NCBI RefSeq assembly: GCF_004217555.1 | Contig: NZ_SHKW01000001.1 | Coordinates: forward strand, 5,270,001-5,334,000 | Direction of reading: 5' to 3' | DNA from: Edaphobacter modestus | GTDB taxonomy: Bacteria > Acidobacteriota > Terriglobia > Terriglobales > Acidobacteriaceae | Length of the DNA stretch: 64,000 nt | Part shown: positions 55,311 to 64,000 of the stretch, piece by piece | How positions within the stretch are numbered: position 1 is the stretch's first letter | Layout: every line of letters starts with the position of its first letter | Program-made: the position numbers and the translations under genes | The notes under the pieces: model-generated | What the model saw: the letters and a program-made list of their open reading frames with translations, nothing else | What the model was told of the DNA's origin: nothing | The model's database searches: none

Positions 55311-56822
55311 ATGAAGAATTGGAACGCTATAGTGTTAGCAACAGGATTAGGCTGCTTTATTTCCCCTGCGTTGCTATTCGCGCAAGGGTCAACTCAGCCA
55401 GATCTAAAAATTGATTGGTCTAAGACCACTTTCGAATCCAAGTCCACACCTACTCTTCAAGTTGTTGTGAACCCCATGCTGCTTCGTGGCTCAAAGATGC
55501 ACGATGGCAGCTTCGCCGCACTAAAAATGTTGGGGGCGGAGTATGTCCGCTATGTACCTTGGCTGCCTTATCCAAAGCAGGCCGTTGCTGAATTAGAACC
55601 ACCCACGAAAGAAAAGACCTCATGGGAGTTCAAATACATCGATCCCGCGTTGGAAGATTTCATGAAAGCGACGGAAGGCCACTCTGTCGTGATGAACTTC
55701 AGCACGATGCCAGCCTGGCTCTGGAAGACGGATAAACCAGTCGGTTATCCTGAAGATCCAAATCAAGTATTTTGGAACTATACACAGGGTACCGAGTTGC
55801 GGGATCCTACGATGAAGGAAGCGGCGGAATACTATGCTCGGTTGTTGAGTTGGTATGAAAAGGGAGGCCTTACTGACGAGAACGGCAAGTGGCATGAGTC
55901 TGGGCACCACTATAAGTTTGCTTATTGGGAAGTCCTGAACGAAGTCGACATAGAGCACCATTGGGCACCAGAAGCTTATACAAAATTTTACGACGTCGTA
56001 ACGTCTGAGATGCTTAAAGTAGATCCGGATATCAGGTTTATGGCAGTTGCGTCGGCGTACCCGCGCATGCATGGCTCAATGTATGAATATTTCCTAAATC
56101 TCAGAAACCACGTTCCCGGTACGCACCTCGATTTTCTTAGCTACCACTTCTATGCTTCGCCATCAGAGTCCGAGCCGTTCGAGGCGATGCAGTACACCTT
56201 TTTCGACCAAGCGGACGGTTTTCTTGCAACGGCCAGGTATGTTGAGCAGATGAAGCACCGCCTTGCACCAAACATGAAGACTGATTTGAATGAACTTGGG
56301 GTAATTCTTCCCGAGGATGCGAAGAGCAACAGGATCCAAGTTTATAAAGCAAAGCCTGAGCCTGAAGGTTATTGGAATCTTGCGGGTGCAATGTATGCCT
56401 ACCTTTACATAGAGGCAGCTAAGCTAGGCATCGATGTCGTTGGGGAATCACAACTTGTAGGCTATCCCACTCAGTATCCCAGCGTTAGTATGATGAATTA
56501 CAACACCACGGAACCGAATCCACGCTTCTGGGTGTTGAAGTTGCTGAAAGATAACTTCGGCCCCGGTGACCATTTGGTGGAAACTGCTGAACGCAATCGC
56601 GATTTGGCTGTTCAAGCATTTTCTACTTCCAAAGGCAAGAAGTTGCTGGTTATTAACAAGCGTTCCACTTCTCTGGAACTCGAACTGCCAACCAATGCAT
56701 TAGCGACTTCGAAGTCCTATGTGGCGCCCTCAACAAAGGACGGGGAGCCTGCCATCAAAACATTACACGGCGCCAACGTGCAGCTGGAGCCATTTGAAGT
56801 TGCAGTCGTGCAGGTTAAATAA
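55311..56822 (+). CDS. Secreted clan GH-A glycoside hydrolase (GH39/GH5-like)
   Basis: A 503-residue enzyme. ATG 55311 has GAGGAGA upstream and gives a signal peptide (VLATGLGCFISPALLFA-Q); an upstream frame to 55230 is not supported. The barrel includes VRYVPWLPYPKQA, FSTMPAWLWKTDKPVG, then YWEVLNEVDIEHHW with the expected acid/base Glu of the NE motif, LDFLSYHFY after strand 6, and TDLNELGVI whose Glu may be the nucleophile. A C-terminal beta-domain (LLVINKRSTSLELEL, LEPFEVAVVQV) is typical of GH39/GH30-like enzymes. The NEP motif is altered to NEV. Likely a xylosidase- or arabinosidase-type activity by context; not provable here. Confidence 0.82.
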   Translation: MKNWNAIVLATGLGCFISPALLFAQGSTQPDLKIDWSKTTFESKSTPTLQVVVNPMLLRGSKMHDGSFAALKMLGAEYVRYVPWLPYPKQAVAELEPPTKEKTSWEFKYIDPALEDFMKATEGHSVVMNFSTMPAWLWKTDKPVGYPEDPNQVFWNYTQGTELRDPTMKEAAEYYARLLSWYEKGGLTDENGKWHESGHHYKFAYWEVLNEVDIEHHWAPEAYTKFYDVVTSEMLKVDPDIRFMAVASAYPRMHGSMYEYFLNLRNHVPGTHLDFLSYHFYASPSESEPFEAMQYTFFDQADGFLATARYVEQMKHRLAPNMKTDLNELGVILPEDAKSNRIQVYKAKPEPEGYWNLAGAMYAYLYIEAAKLGIDVVGESQLVGYPTQYPSVSMMNYNTTEPNPRFWVLKLLKDNFGPGDHLVETAERNRDLAVQAFSTSKGKKLLVINKRSTSLELELPTNALATSKSYVAPSTKDGEPAIKTLHGANVQLEPFEVAVVQVK

Positions 56823-57201
56823 TCTTCCTCGCGAATGTGTCTCGCGGCTCAAGCCCCATGGCGGAAGTGTCGTTTTCTTTAGGCGCTTACGGGAAGGTTT
56901 TTGCTCATTTTGCAGTGACGCTGTTTATTACATTGATTAGCCTCATTGACGAGCGTTGAGGGCTTCTTTGTAGCTTAAAGGGCCTTGAAATTTCCCCCAT
57001 ACATGAGCGAGGAAAGAATTTGTCTTGACAGTGCTGAGATGCCATGGGTAGGATTCCCGGCGAAATGAGACGTCTCAAAAAATGTTTTCCAAATGCTATT
57101 CCGTGCCAAGACAGCCAGGCAGATCAAGGCACACCCGACGTTTTGATCGGGCCACTTCGGAGGCTTCAAACGTGAATATCTCAACAAGCAGGAGTACAGA
57201 C
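56823..57201. other. Intergenic region before TonB receptor 4
   Basis: No gene. It contains the 12-bp palindrome at 57066-57077 and the AGGAG (57190-57194) that fixes the receptor start. An upstream ATG at 57082 is in frame but has no ribosome binding site. Confidence 0.45.
57066..57077. promoter_or_regulatory. Perfect 12-bp palindrome, candidate operator
   Basis: TGAGACGTCTCA reads the same on both strands and lies 125 bases before the receptor start, followed by an A-run. It is the kind of site LacI/IclR-type regulators use. I did not find an exact second copy in the divergent regulator/isomerase region, which weakens the link. Confidence 0.35.
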
Positions 57202-60200
57202 GTGCGCAACAAAGCATCAATGTGGAATCGAAAAGTGACAGCGAATGAGAATGCGATCTTTCGTATCGCGCGCCTGGCGTCGGTCACTCTGATCATGGCG
57301 ACGGGGCCCGTTGTGACGTCCAGTCTAGTCACGCTGCCCGCATTTGGTCAGGCCAGTTCCAGCTCTGACGCGGTCGGACGGGTAACGGATTCGACCGGCG
57401 CCACGGTTCCCGGTGCGACGGTGCACCTGACGAATAACGCCACGGGTGCCGATCGTAGTGCTACAACCAACGACGGCGGTGACTGGTCGATTCCAAACCT
57501 GCCGCCGGCAAACTACCGTTTACGAGTGGAGAAGGAAGGTTTCAAGAGCAGCACGATTCCTTCGCTGGACGTGGAGATCGGCAAGACCGCGAACGGTTCC
57601 GTAACGTTGAGCGTCGGCGAAAGAACCGAGACCGTGGAAGTGAGCACACTGCCTGCCCAGTTGCAGACAACGGAGGCGACCGTCGGACAGGTTATCGATC
57701 AGAAGCAGATCACCGACTTGCCGCTGAACGGCCGCAACGTGCTTCAGCTTGCGACGCTTGCCCCGGGCGTTTCGCCACCGCAGACCGGCCAGACCGGTAG
57801 CCCAGGTCGTTTCGGTACACGCAGTCTGTTCATCACTGTGGATGGCGGCCGCGGCAGTTCCACCAATTACGTGTTGGACGGAACCTATATCCGTTCCGTT
57901 CGCTTCAACAATATGTCAATTCAGCCGAATGTGGACACAATTCAGGAGTTCAACCTGCTCCGCAACTCCTTCTCCACCGAGTACGGCCAAGGGCAAGCGG
58001 TGGTTTCGATGGTGACAAAGTCGGGATCAAATCAGATCCACGGCAGCGCGTATGAGTTTGCCCGCAACAGCGTCTTCGACGCCCGTAACTACTTCTCAAA
58101 CACAGGCGCAAAGCCGGACTTCACTCGTCATCAGTACGGCGGCACAGTTGGCTTTCCCATTATCAAGGACAGGCTGTTCGTCTTTGGCGGTTACGAAGGT
58201 CTACGTACAAATCGTTCCACTCCGCAATTCGGCAATTTTCCAACTCCTGCCCAGCTCGGAACTCCGGACCCGAGCAACACACTCGCGCAGGTCACAAATC
58301 CTACTATTCCGGTTCCGAATATTGACCCAAACATCTCGGGCGGCAACAACTACGTCAACTATCAGACAACGACTGACAATTACGACCAGTATACGATTCG
58401 TGCGGACCAGTCACTATCGCAGCGCAACCAGCTTTTTGAGCGGTATGTTGATTTCAATTCCAATCAATTCCTTCCGTCGGTTCAGGGCGGGATTAATAAC
58501 ACCCTTATTGGCCGCAATGCTGTCCTCGGGCACACATTCCTCGTCACTCCCAACATCGTGAATGAGGCACGTGTCGGCTACAATATGTACTTCAACTTTG
58601 AAAACGGAGTCGGTTACCAGCCGGGCACCAATTTCGCGGCGCTGGAAGGCTTGAAGTTCGTCACCGGTCTAACAGACCCCACGCAATACGGCCGCGCGAA
58701 TGTCACGATTCAAGGCTTCACCAACACATTCGACAATATCACGAACCAAGGAGGTAACGAAAACATCATCAGCGTCGGTGATTCGCTCAGCCTTGTCAAA
58801 GGGAAACACACACTCAAGTTTGGTTTTCAGTATCAAAATCGCCGCGTGGTCTTGCTCGCTGATAACAATGGGAATGGTGCGTTTACATTCGGTCCCTGCA
58901 CCGCCGCAACTTCGACGAGCAATGGTGCATGTGATCCCGCGCTTAAGATCAATCCTGCGACGGGCCTTCTTTACACCGCTTTAGAGAACTATCGCCGTGG
59001 ATATTGCACCGCCAGTTGCAACGGCAACTACGGCACCACTCGTGGTCACTACAGAGACAACACCTATGGGGCCTTCATTAGCGACGTATGGCAGTTAGGT
59101 CATGGCTTAACGGTCAATGCCGGTCTGCGTTGGGAGTACAACTCGCCCTTCGTCGAGCAGAATGGCTTGGAGGGAACGCTGGATCCTACTCTTGGCAAGA
59201 TTAAATACAGCAAAGTTCCAGCCTTCATTCCCCAGGCATTCCTGCCATATGTGGTCACTGATTCCACCTATAGCCCGGGCATCCTTCAGCCGAGGAGAAA
59301 AGGGTTTGGTCCCCGTCTCGGCGTAGCCTATGAAGCGCATCCGGGAACTGTCTTCCGTGTCGGCGGTGGAATCTTTTTCGACAATACCAACACCAACGAA
59401 CTGCAGTTCACCCGATACGCAGCGCCGCTCTACTATCAACAATCTCTCAGCAATATCTTCGTGCAGAACGCATTCCCAGATCCTACGCTCGGATCTGCCG
59501 GTTTGCCTGCACCGTTCTCCATCAATCCTAATAACTCCATGCCTTACACCTATGAGTGGACGGCAAGCGTTCAGCAGGATCTTGGTCACGGCCTCATTTT
59601 CGAGCTTGCATACACTGCGAGCGCAACCCGAAAGCTCTGGAAGCGCTATGACCAGAACATGGATTCACTGTTTCCCGGCTACACTTCCTCCGGAGGCAGC
59701 AATACGACTAATGTAGGTGTCCGGCCATTCCCACAATTCCAGCACGGCGTTCTCACCAGTCGCAATGCTGCGACAGCTAACTTCAATGGCCTTTCGGTCA
59801 AAGCAGAAAAGCGCGTCAAGAATGGTTTCTACTTTCTTTCCAGCTATCAATGGTCAAAGAACCTGGACAACAACTCGGGCGAGGTGGAGGCGAACGATAC
59901 CTCGTATGCTACCGACTTCGGCTTCGACTACTCCTATGCACGTTTTGACGTGCCGCACCGCGCCGTTATGAGCGGCGGATATGAACTTCCATTCGGTAGA
60001 GGCCACGCCATGCTGCAGAAGGGTGTCGGCAACGTCCTCGCAGGAGGATGGTCGATTCAACCAGCCGTTCAACTCCGCAGCGGCTATCCGTTCTCTGTCT
60101 CCCGCTCCGGTGCTACGTTCGGAACGTATACCCCCGGGCGCGTCAACCTCGCACCCGGTCGGACTATTGCGAGCGCCGTCCGACGCAATCCTTCCCCTAA

Positions 60201-60495
60201 CAACTGGTTTGACCCATCGGCCTTTGTCGATCCGGGACCGACCTTGCAGGGCAACGTGACCCGTAATGTACTTCGCGGACCGGGTACTGCACAGGTTGAT
60301 TTTTCGGCGATCAAGAGTTTCCGGATCTTCGAGCGAATCAACACGCAGTTCCGCGCAGAGGCTTACAACATCATCAATCACCCCATCTTCGCGCAGCCGC
60401 AAGCGAACATCTCCACCACGAGTACTGTGGGCAAGATATCGGCCACATCAGGTGACAATCGCAGCATTCAGCTTGCAGTGAAGGTAATGTTCTAG
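57202..60495 (+). CDS. TonB-dependent receptor, Oar-like
   Basis: A 1,097-residue receptor. GTG 57202 is preferred because AGGAG sits 7 bases upstream; ATG 57082 would add 40 residues without a signal-like start. Signal core at about residues 28-50 (LASVTLIMATGPVVTSSLV, ending AFG-Q), then the regulatory-like domain (GRVTDSTGATVPGATVHLTN), plug (DLPLNGRNVLQLATLAPGVS, GQAVVSMVTKSGSNQIHGSA) and barrel. C-terminus: FRAEAYNIINHPIFAQP and QLAVKVMF. It is downstream of the isomerase and glycoside hydrolase and ends with a strong terminator, so it closes the sugar locus. Confidence 0.95.
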   Translation: MRNKASMWNRKVTANENAIFRIARLASVTLIMATGPVVTSSLVTLPAFGQASSSSDAVGRVTDSTGATVPGATVHLTNNATGADRSATTNDGGDWSIPNLPPANYRLRVEKEGFKSSTIPSLDVEIGKTANGSVTLSVGERTETVEVSTLPAQLQTTEATVGQVIDQKQITDLPLNGRNVLQLATLAPGVSPPQTGQTGSPGRFGTRSLFITVDGGRGSSTNYVLDGTYIRSVRFNNMSIQPNVDTIQEFNLLRNSFSTEYGQGQAVVSMVTKSGSNQIHGSAYEFARNSVFDARNYFSNTGAKPDFTRHQYGGTVGFPIIKDRLFVFGGYEGLRTNRSTPQFGNFPTPAQLGTPDPSNTLAQVTNPTIPVPNIDPNISGGNNYVNYQTTTDNYDQYTIRADQSLSQRNQLFERYVDFNSNQFLPSVQGGINNTLIGRNAVLGHTFLVTPNIVNEARVGYNMYFNFENGVGYQPGTNFAALEGLKFVTGLTDPTQYGRANVTIQGFTNTFDNITNQGGNENIISVGDSLSLVKGKHTLKFGFQYQNRRVVLLADNNGNGAFTFGPCTAATSTSNGACDPALKINPATGLLYTALENYRRGYCTASCNGNYGTTRGHYRDNTYGAFISDVWQLGHGLTVNAGLRWEYNSPFVEQNGLEGTLDPTLGKIKYSKVPAFIPQAFLPYVVTDSTYSPGILQPRRKGFGPRLGVAYEAHPGTVFRVGGGIFFDNTNTNELQFTRYAAPLYYQQSLSNIFVQNAFPDPTLGSAGLPAPFSINPNNSMPYTYEWTASVQQDLGHGLIFELAYTASATRKLWKRYDQNMDSLFPGYTSSGGSNTTNVGVRPFPQFQHGVLTSRNAATANFNGLSVKAEKRVKNGFYFLSSYQWSKNLDNNSGEVEANDTSYATDFGFDYSYARFDVPHRAVMSGGYELPFGRGHAMLQKGVGNVLAGGWSIQPAVQLRSGYPFSVSRSGATFGTYTPGRVNLAPGRTIASAVRRNPSPNNWFDPSAFVDPGPTLQGNVTRNVLRGPGTAQVDFSAIKSFRIFERINTQFRAEAYNIINHPIFAQPQANISTTSTVGKISATSGDNRSIQLAVKVMF

Positions 60496-60521
60496 CAGAA
60501 CCAAGAAATTGTATTCCGAGG

Positions 60522-60562
60522 GCCTGACGGTTTAGCACTCCGTCAGGCTATTCGTCTTTATT
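60522..60562 (+). terminator. Rho-independent terminator of the sugar locus
   Basis: GCCTGACGG (60522-60530) pairs with CCGTCAGGC (60540-60548), perfect 9-bp stem with a 9-base loop, followed by TATTCGTCTTTATT. It is 27 bases after the receptor stop. Confidence 0.82.
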
Positions 60563-60981
60563 CGCAAGATGATTTAAGTCGTGATAGAGGAGTACCAGAC
60601 TCTTCTTTAGATCGGAACCCCTGCGAAAATTTTCGTCGGGCTTGCTTGGTAGAGAGTGCCCACGGAAAGACCTTAATTGCGGAACGAATTGAAGTCGCTT
60701 GTGTCCCAACCTCAAGAGCATCCCAAGTCATTGTTTACGAAGGCAACCAGGGAACTTCCGTTTGACGTGGTTTTATTCGCATAGGCTCTCCGCGTTTCAT
60801 CACCAGCTCTCTTCAGTACTTAAGTCTCTGCGCCGGCTGTGTGTAGACAAAACCCCTGTACGGTTTCATATAGTTATTTCCATTCTTGGGAAGCACTGAC
60901 GCTAGGAACTTCCGATGACTAGCCGAACTTCGACCTACACGTGAAAGCCTCCTTCGTCTGATTCTTCATCAGGAGTCAATT
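60563..60981. other. Gene-free stretch before the decayed glycolate cluster
   Basis: No coding signal. AGGAG at 60971-60975 precedes the GTG start of the malate synthase remnant, so the original promoter should lie in the preceding 300 bases. Confidence 0.4.
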
Positions 60982-61667
60982 GTGCTCGAAATGCCAACGG
61001 GAGTGCAGATCAATGCACCGATGACACCCGCCTTTACCAATCTTTTATCGCCGGCCACCATAGATTTTTTTACTCAATTGCAGAGGAGATTTGGTGAGCG
61101 TCGAAAAAAGTTGTTAGCGGCGCGAATCGCGCGCCAACGAAAGTTGGATGCTGGTGAAAAACCGGACTTTCTTCCCGAAACGAGGCATGTTCGAAAAGAA
61201 AATTGGCGTTGTGCCCACTTCCAGGGGATCTCTACGACCGCCGTGTCGAAATCACAGGTCCTGTCGATCGGAAGATGATCATAAATGCTCTCAATTCGGG
61301 AGCCAACGTCTTCATGGCAGACTTCGAAGATTCCTCCACTCTGCTCTGGAGAAATCTCCTAGAGGTCCAGATCAATTTATGCGATGCAATTCGCCGTACG
61401 ATCACATTTGAAGATCAGCAGACCGGGAAAAGCTATAAGCTGAACGACAAGGCCGCTGTACTTTTCCTAAGACCTCGCGGCTGGCACATGGAAGAGCAGC
61501 ATGTTTTAGTTGACGGGAAGCCTATCTATGCTTCCATCTTTGATTTTGATATTTACTTTTTTGAATGCGAGGGAACTGCTCAATCGAGGGAGCAGTCCGT
61601 ATTTTTACCATCCTAGGATGGAATCGCATTTGGAGGCTCGTTCTAGGGAACGACATTTTCTTATGCT
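60982..61667 (+). pseudogene. aceB: Malate synthase, N-terminal half, frameshifted
   Basis: GTG 60982 with AGGAG upstream begins the malate synthase A pattern: LLSPATIDFFTQLQRRFGER, then AGEKPDFLPETRHVRKENWR. A shift at about 61200 moves the product to another frame (DRRVEITGPVDRKMIINALN, VFMADFEDSST, NDKAAVLFLRPRGWHMEEQH), and a second at about 61555 gives NARELLNRGSSPYFYHPRME and SHLEAR, after which the gene is lost. FMADFEDS and RPRGWH are core active-site regions of the family. Only about 225 of about 530 residues are represented, so the barrel's second half and the C-terminal domain are deleted. With the glcE/glcF ghosts behind it, this was a glycolate to malate module. Confidence 0.85.
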
Positions 61668-61756
61668 TTCCTACACCTCGTCTTTGCGGCGAACCGCACC
61701 CGTGGAGCCTACGCTCCTCATCCTGTCGAGGCGAGCGGAATCGCGGAGATTTTTTG

Positions 61757-62964
61757 ATGAATGCCTCGGATCGTGCTCGGCAGCGGCTCGCCGAGATTGT
61801 GGGATCAGATCATGTAGTGGTCGATAATCCTAAAACCCTAACGATCACCCTCCGAGACAAAGGAGGTGTCGGGCGTTCTTTCTTTTGCAAAGATAATAAT
61901 TTCATGATATCTCCGCGGGGAGCGGTACCAACTGGACTGGGGAGGTCGGTTGGCTCCTCGAATTTACATCTCTCTCACTCGTCTTAATAAGCTAATCGAG
62001 CATCGAGGGCAGGACCTCACCTGTACGGTACAAGCAGGTTGTCGGTGGCAGACACTCTAACAAAGTCTTGCAAGACATGGCTAGTTCATTGCACTCGACT
62101 CCTTATTTAAAAATTGAGCCACCGTGGGAGGCGTCCTGTCCACAAACGATTCTGGAGCTCTTCGCCACGGATACGGTAGTCTTAGAGATCTTGTAATAGG
62201 TATGACTCTTGTTCTATCGGACGGAACCATTGCTAATACTGGTGGCAAGATAGTGAGGAATGTCGAGGGGACGACCTTTGTAAGCTCTTGACAGGTAGTT
62301 ATGGAACCCTAGGAGTGATCACAGAAGCTACCTTTCGGTTACACCCCCCAGCCTCGACACGAACAGAGCTTCACGATCGTTGCGTCAAAAGCCTCTGAAT
62401 TGGCTTCTCTCCTAGCTTCTATTCGGGGGAGCCATCTACTAACGCAAGCTGTCCAGCCCCGCTTTAATGGACAAAAGTTCTATTTGGATGTTAAGTTGAA
62501 CGCTCACCCTAAAGCGAACCATAAATCGATCTCGCGCGTAGGGGGAGAGGGAAGGATTAATTCTCGAAGATGCAGCCGAAGGGACTTGGGCCGTGAGGCA
62601 AGCCCTATTTACCTCAGATTCAACGATCCTCCGTGCTTCTACGCTTCCTACCCAGATATGCGCATATCTGGATCAACTGCAACTCATTCAGTCTGCAGTT
62701 GAGATCCGATGCGTCTCTCAGGTTCTAGGTCTGCACTATATGTCACTTCGTGGCTCATCGGGGAAGATTGAAGCCATCATTCACAAGCTCAGTGCGGACG
62801 ACATGCATTCTGGGAACACTGTGTCAGTGTTGCAATGCGGCCCAGGCTTCAATCTTCCGGCATTCGATATACCTGTGGCTACATTGTCCGTGATGCAGTC
62901 AATTAAGCGTCAATTCGATCCTTATAATATCTTGAATCCAGGAAAGCTCTTCGCGGGAATATAG
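61757..62964 (+). pseudogene. glcE: Glycolate oxidase FAD-binding subunit GlcE, multiply frameshifted
   Basis: ATG 61757 starts MNASDRARQRLAEIVGSDHV. After one shift the FAD-binding domain appears in pieces: YISLTRLNKLIEHRGQDLTC and TVQAGCRWQTL (about 61960-62055), then GGVLSTNDSGALRHGYGSLR and DLVIGMTLVLSDGTIANTGG (about 62125-62245), with TAA/TGA stops in between. The C-terminus is open from about 62593 and ends MQSIKRQFDPYNILNPGKLF at 62964, the standard end of GlcD/GlcE proteins. At least five disruptions. Gene order (before glcF) supports GlcE over GlcD. Confidence 0.85.
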
Positions 62965-62971
62965 ACAGGTA

Positions 62972-63900
62972 ATGGCCAATCTAACTCATGGGACGAATTC
63001 AGTAGCTCTGCAAAACAAGGTAGTTTCGATGCCAATAACCCGCCATCGAAGAGCCTGCTCTCTGATGGCGTTCACTGCGGCTTCTGCCTTACCCGCCTGC
63101 CCCACCTACGTTCTTTGGCGTGAGGAGATGGACTCGCCTCGAGGCCGCATCTATATGATGGCAAAAGCAACCCAAGGGGGAAGCTCAGCTCGATCAGCAA
63201 TTCGAACAGCACATGGACAATTGTTTGGGTTGCATGGCTGCATGACTGCCTGTCCCTCTGGAGTAAAGTACGACAGACTGATTGAAGGCACACGTTTTCA
63301 GATAGAACGGAATATCCCTCGCTCGGTCTCAGATTCGACGTTTCGTAAACTTCTATTTGCAATATTTCCTTATCCGAAGCGTCTTCGTGTCCTTGCGTTT
63401 CCTATGCTGTTCCCAAAACATTTTGTAGCTATGGAGTCTTTGTCCCTCATGTGACGCAGTATTTGAAATGGCTAATGTCGATTACGTCATTATCAACGCC
63501 GCCGGTTGTGGGTCCACCATGAAGGGCTATGGTCATCTCCTTAGTGACGAGCCGGTGTGACGCGAGCGGGCAAAGATATTCGCCTCTAAATGTAGAGACA
63601 TCTCCGAAATTCTTCTCTCAAGGCCGATGCAGCAACGTCGAAACCCGCTTCCGCTTCGCGTGGCATATCACGATGCTCGCCACCTTCGTCATGCTCAGGG
63701 TATTTATGCTGAGCCCCGGTCATTGCTTCGGAGCATTCCTCATCTTGAGATTCTAGAAATAGCGGAACCCAGCCTTTTGTTGTGGTTCCGCAGGAGTCTA
63801 TAACATCTTGCGACCTGATCCTGCCGAAGAGCTTTGGCGATCGTAAGGTCAAAAAAATACTTGCAACCTGTGCTCAAGCGTTAGTGAGTGCAAAACCGGG
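62972..63900 (+). pseudogene. glcF: Glycolate oxidase iron-sulfur subunit GlcF, frameshifted
   Basis: ATG 62972 follows glcE by 7 bases. The two ferredoxin-like motifs are visible but broken by indels: HCGFC near 63080 in one frame and ACPTYVLWREEMDSPRGRIY in the next, then GLHGCMTACPSGVKYDRLIE. The open frame stops at 63454. The CCG domain follows in pieces: DYVIINAAGCGSTMKGYGHL (about 63480-63540), then PLPLRVAYHDARHLRHAQGI (about 63645-63710), then VKKILATCAQALVSAKPG (about 63850-63900). Cysteines of the second CCG motif are altered. Length before decay would match the usual about 410 residues. Confidence 0.83.
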
Positions 63901-63940
63901 TTTGGGGACGTGGTTGCGGAGGAATCAAGGATTTTGGGGA

Positions 63941-64000
63941 TTAGAACGAAAACCTTGCAGTAAGGGCAACGGCTCGAGGTCCGGCGTTATCCTTGGTCTG
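63941..64000 (-). CDS. C-terminus of a probable TonB-dependent receptor, cut by window edge
   Basis: The minus strand ends QTKDNAGPRAVALTARFSF with TAA at 63941-63943. A final Arg-Phe-Ser-Phe with alternating hydrophobics (AVALTARFSF) is the classic last strand of an outer-membrane barrel, and this position, just after the glycolate ghosts, resembles other receptor ends here. Only 19 residues are visible, so the call is tentative. Confidence 0.45.
   Translation of the reverse strand, partial: QTKDNAGPRAVALTARFSF

Noticed and set aside
1..64000. CRISPR arrays, tRNA and rRNA genes, riboswitches
   Set aside because: No regularly spaced repeats, no cloverleaf-like blocks with TTCRA motif, no rRNA signature and no recognisable riboswitch core were seen on either strand.

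Overview
The window looks like chromosomal DNA of an acidobacterium, most likely family Acidobacteriaceae (the Granulicella/Terriglobus/Edaphobacter group). This is inferred from gene content, not from a marker gene: four intact Oar-like TonB-dependent receptors of about 1,100-1,180 residues with an N-terminal carboxypeptidase-regulatory-like domain, a VWFA-related secreted protein, a beta-propeller sensor kinase, Tat-exported oxidoreductases and a secreted PQQ dehydrogenase. I found no rRNA, tRNA or CRISPR array.

Layout. 1-1150: remains of a HAD phosphatase (in-frame amber) and an M42-type peptidase (frameshifted). 1637-10392: an intact periplasmic oxidation locus (di-haem cytochrome c, SMP-30 lactonase, PQQ dehydrogenase with 4-nt overlaps), then a TonB receptor and a secreted DUF4380-like protein. 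10525-11650: ruined GH35-type beta-galactosidase. 12160-13620: ECF sigma factor with a zinc-finger anti-sigma that carries a CxxCH motif in its outer part. 14066-17154: Tat-exported Gfo/Idh/MocA oxidoreductase, tiny zinc ribbon, VWFA protein. 17477-21230: broken corA, intact MpaB-type oxygenase, small FmdB-like zinc ribbon, frameshifted Mth938-like and VOC genes. 21680-27870: membrane regulator divergent from a TonB receptor, then a secreted glycerophosphodiesterase. 28367-29494: serine resolvase, partner coiled-coil protein, IS3 remnant. 29572-35288: LytS/LytR-type pair divergent from a Tat-exported molybdenum hydroxylase (IorA/IorB type) and a NarL-type regulator. 35701-41800: a wreck zone with a propeller sensor kinase carrying an internal inversion, a HEAT-like secreted protein, a complete IS30 element with perfect 25-bp inverted repeats, an IS110 element and a broken TIR/deoxyribosyltransferase-like gene. 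42112-50893: TonB receptor divergent from a KdpD/KdpE-like pair and a UPF0182 membrane protein. 51360-52133: ghosts of another TonB receptor and an IS5-type transposase. 52294-60495: carbohydrate locus (IclR-HTH/sugar-binding chimeric repressor, arabinose/fucose-isomerase-like enzyme, clan-A glycoside hydrolase, TonB receptor, terminator). 60982-63900: decayed malate synthase-glcE-glcF cluster. 63941-64000: C-terminus of a further receptor on the minus strand.

How it fits together. The intact genes describe a heterotroph importing oligosaccharides or other organics through TonB receptors, each receptor sitting beside matching periplasmic enzymes and a local regulator. Between these islands almost everything is eroding: more than a dozen recognisable genes carry single-base indels, in-frame stops, truncations or, in one case, an inverted segment, while the 3.3-3.6 kb receptor genes are fully open. 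That contrast favours real decay around insertion sequences over poor sequence quality, although each single-indel case should be checked against reads. I did not find a convincing intact novel system. The most distinctive items are the inversion inside the sensor kinase, the haem-motif anti-sigma factor, the IclR/periplasmic-binding chimera and the fossil glycolate cluster.
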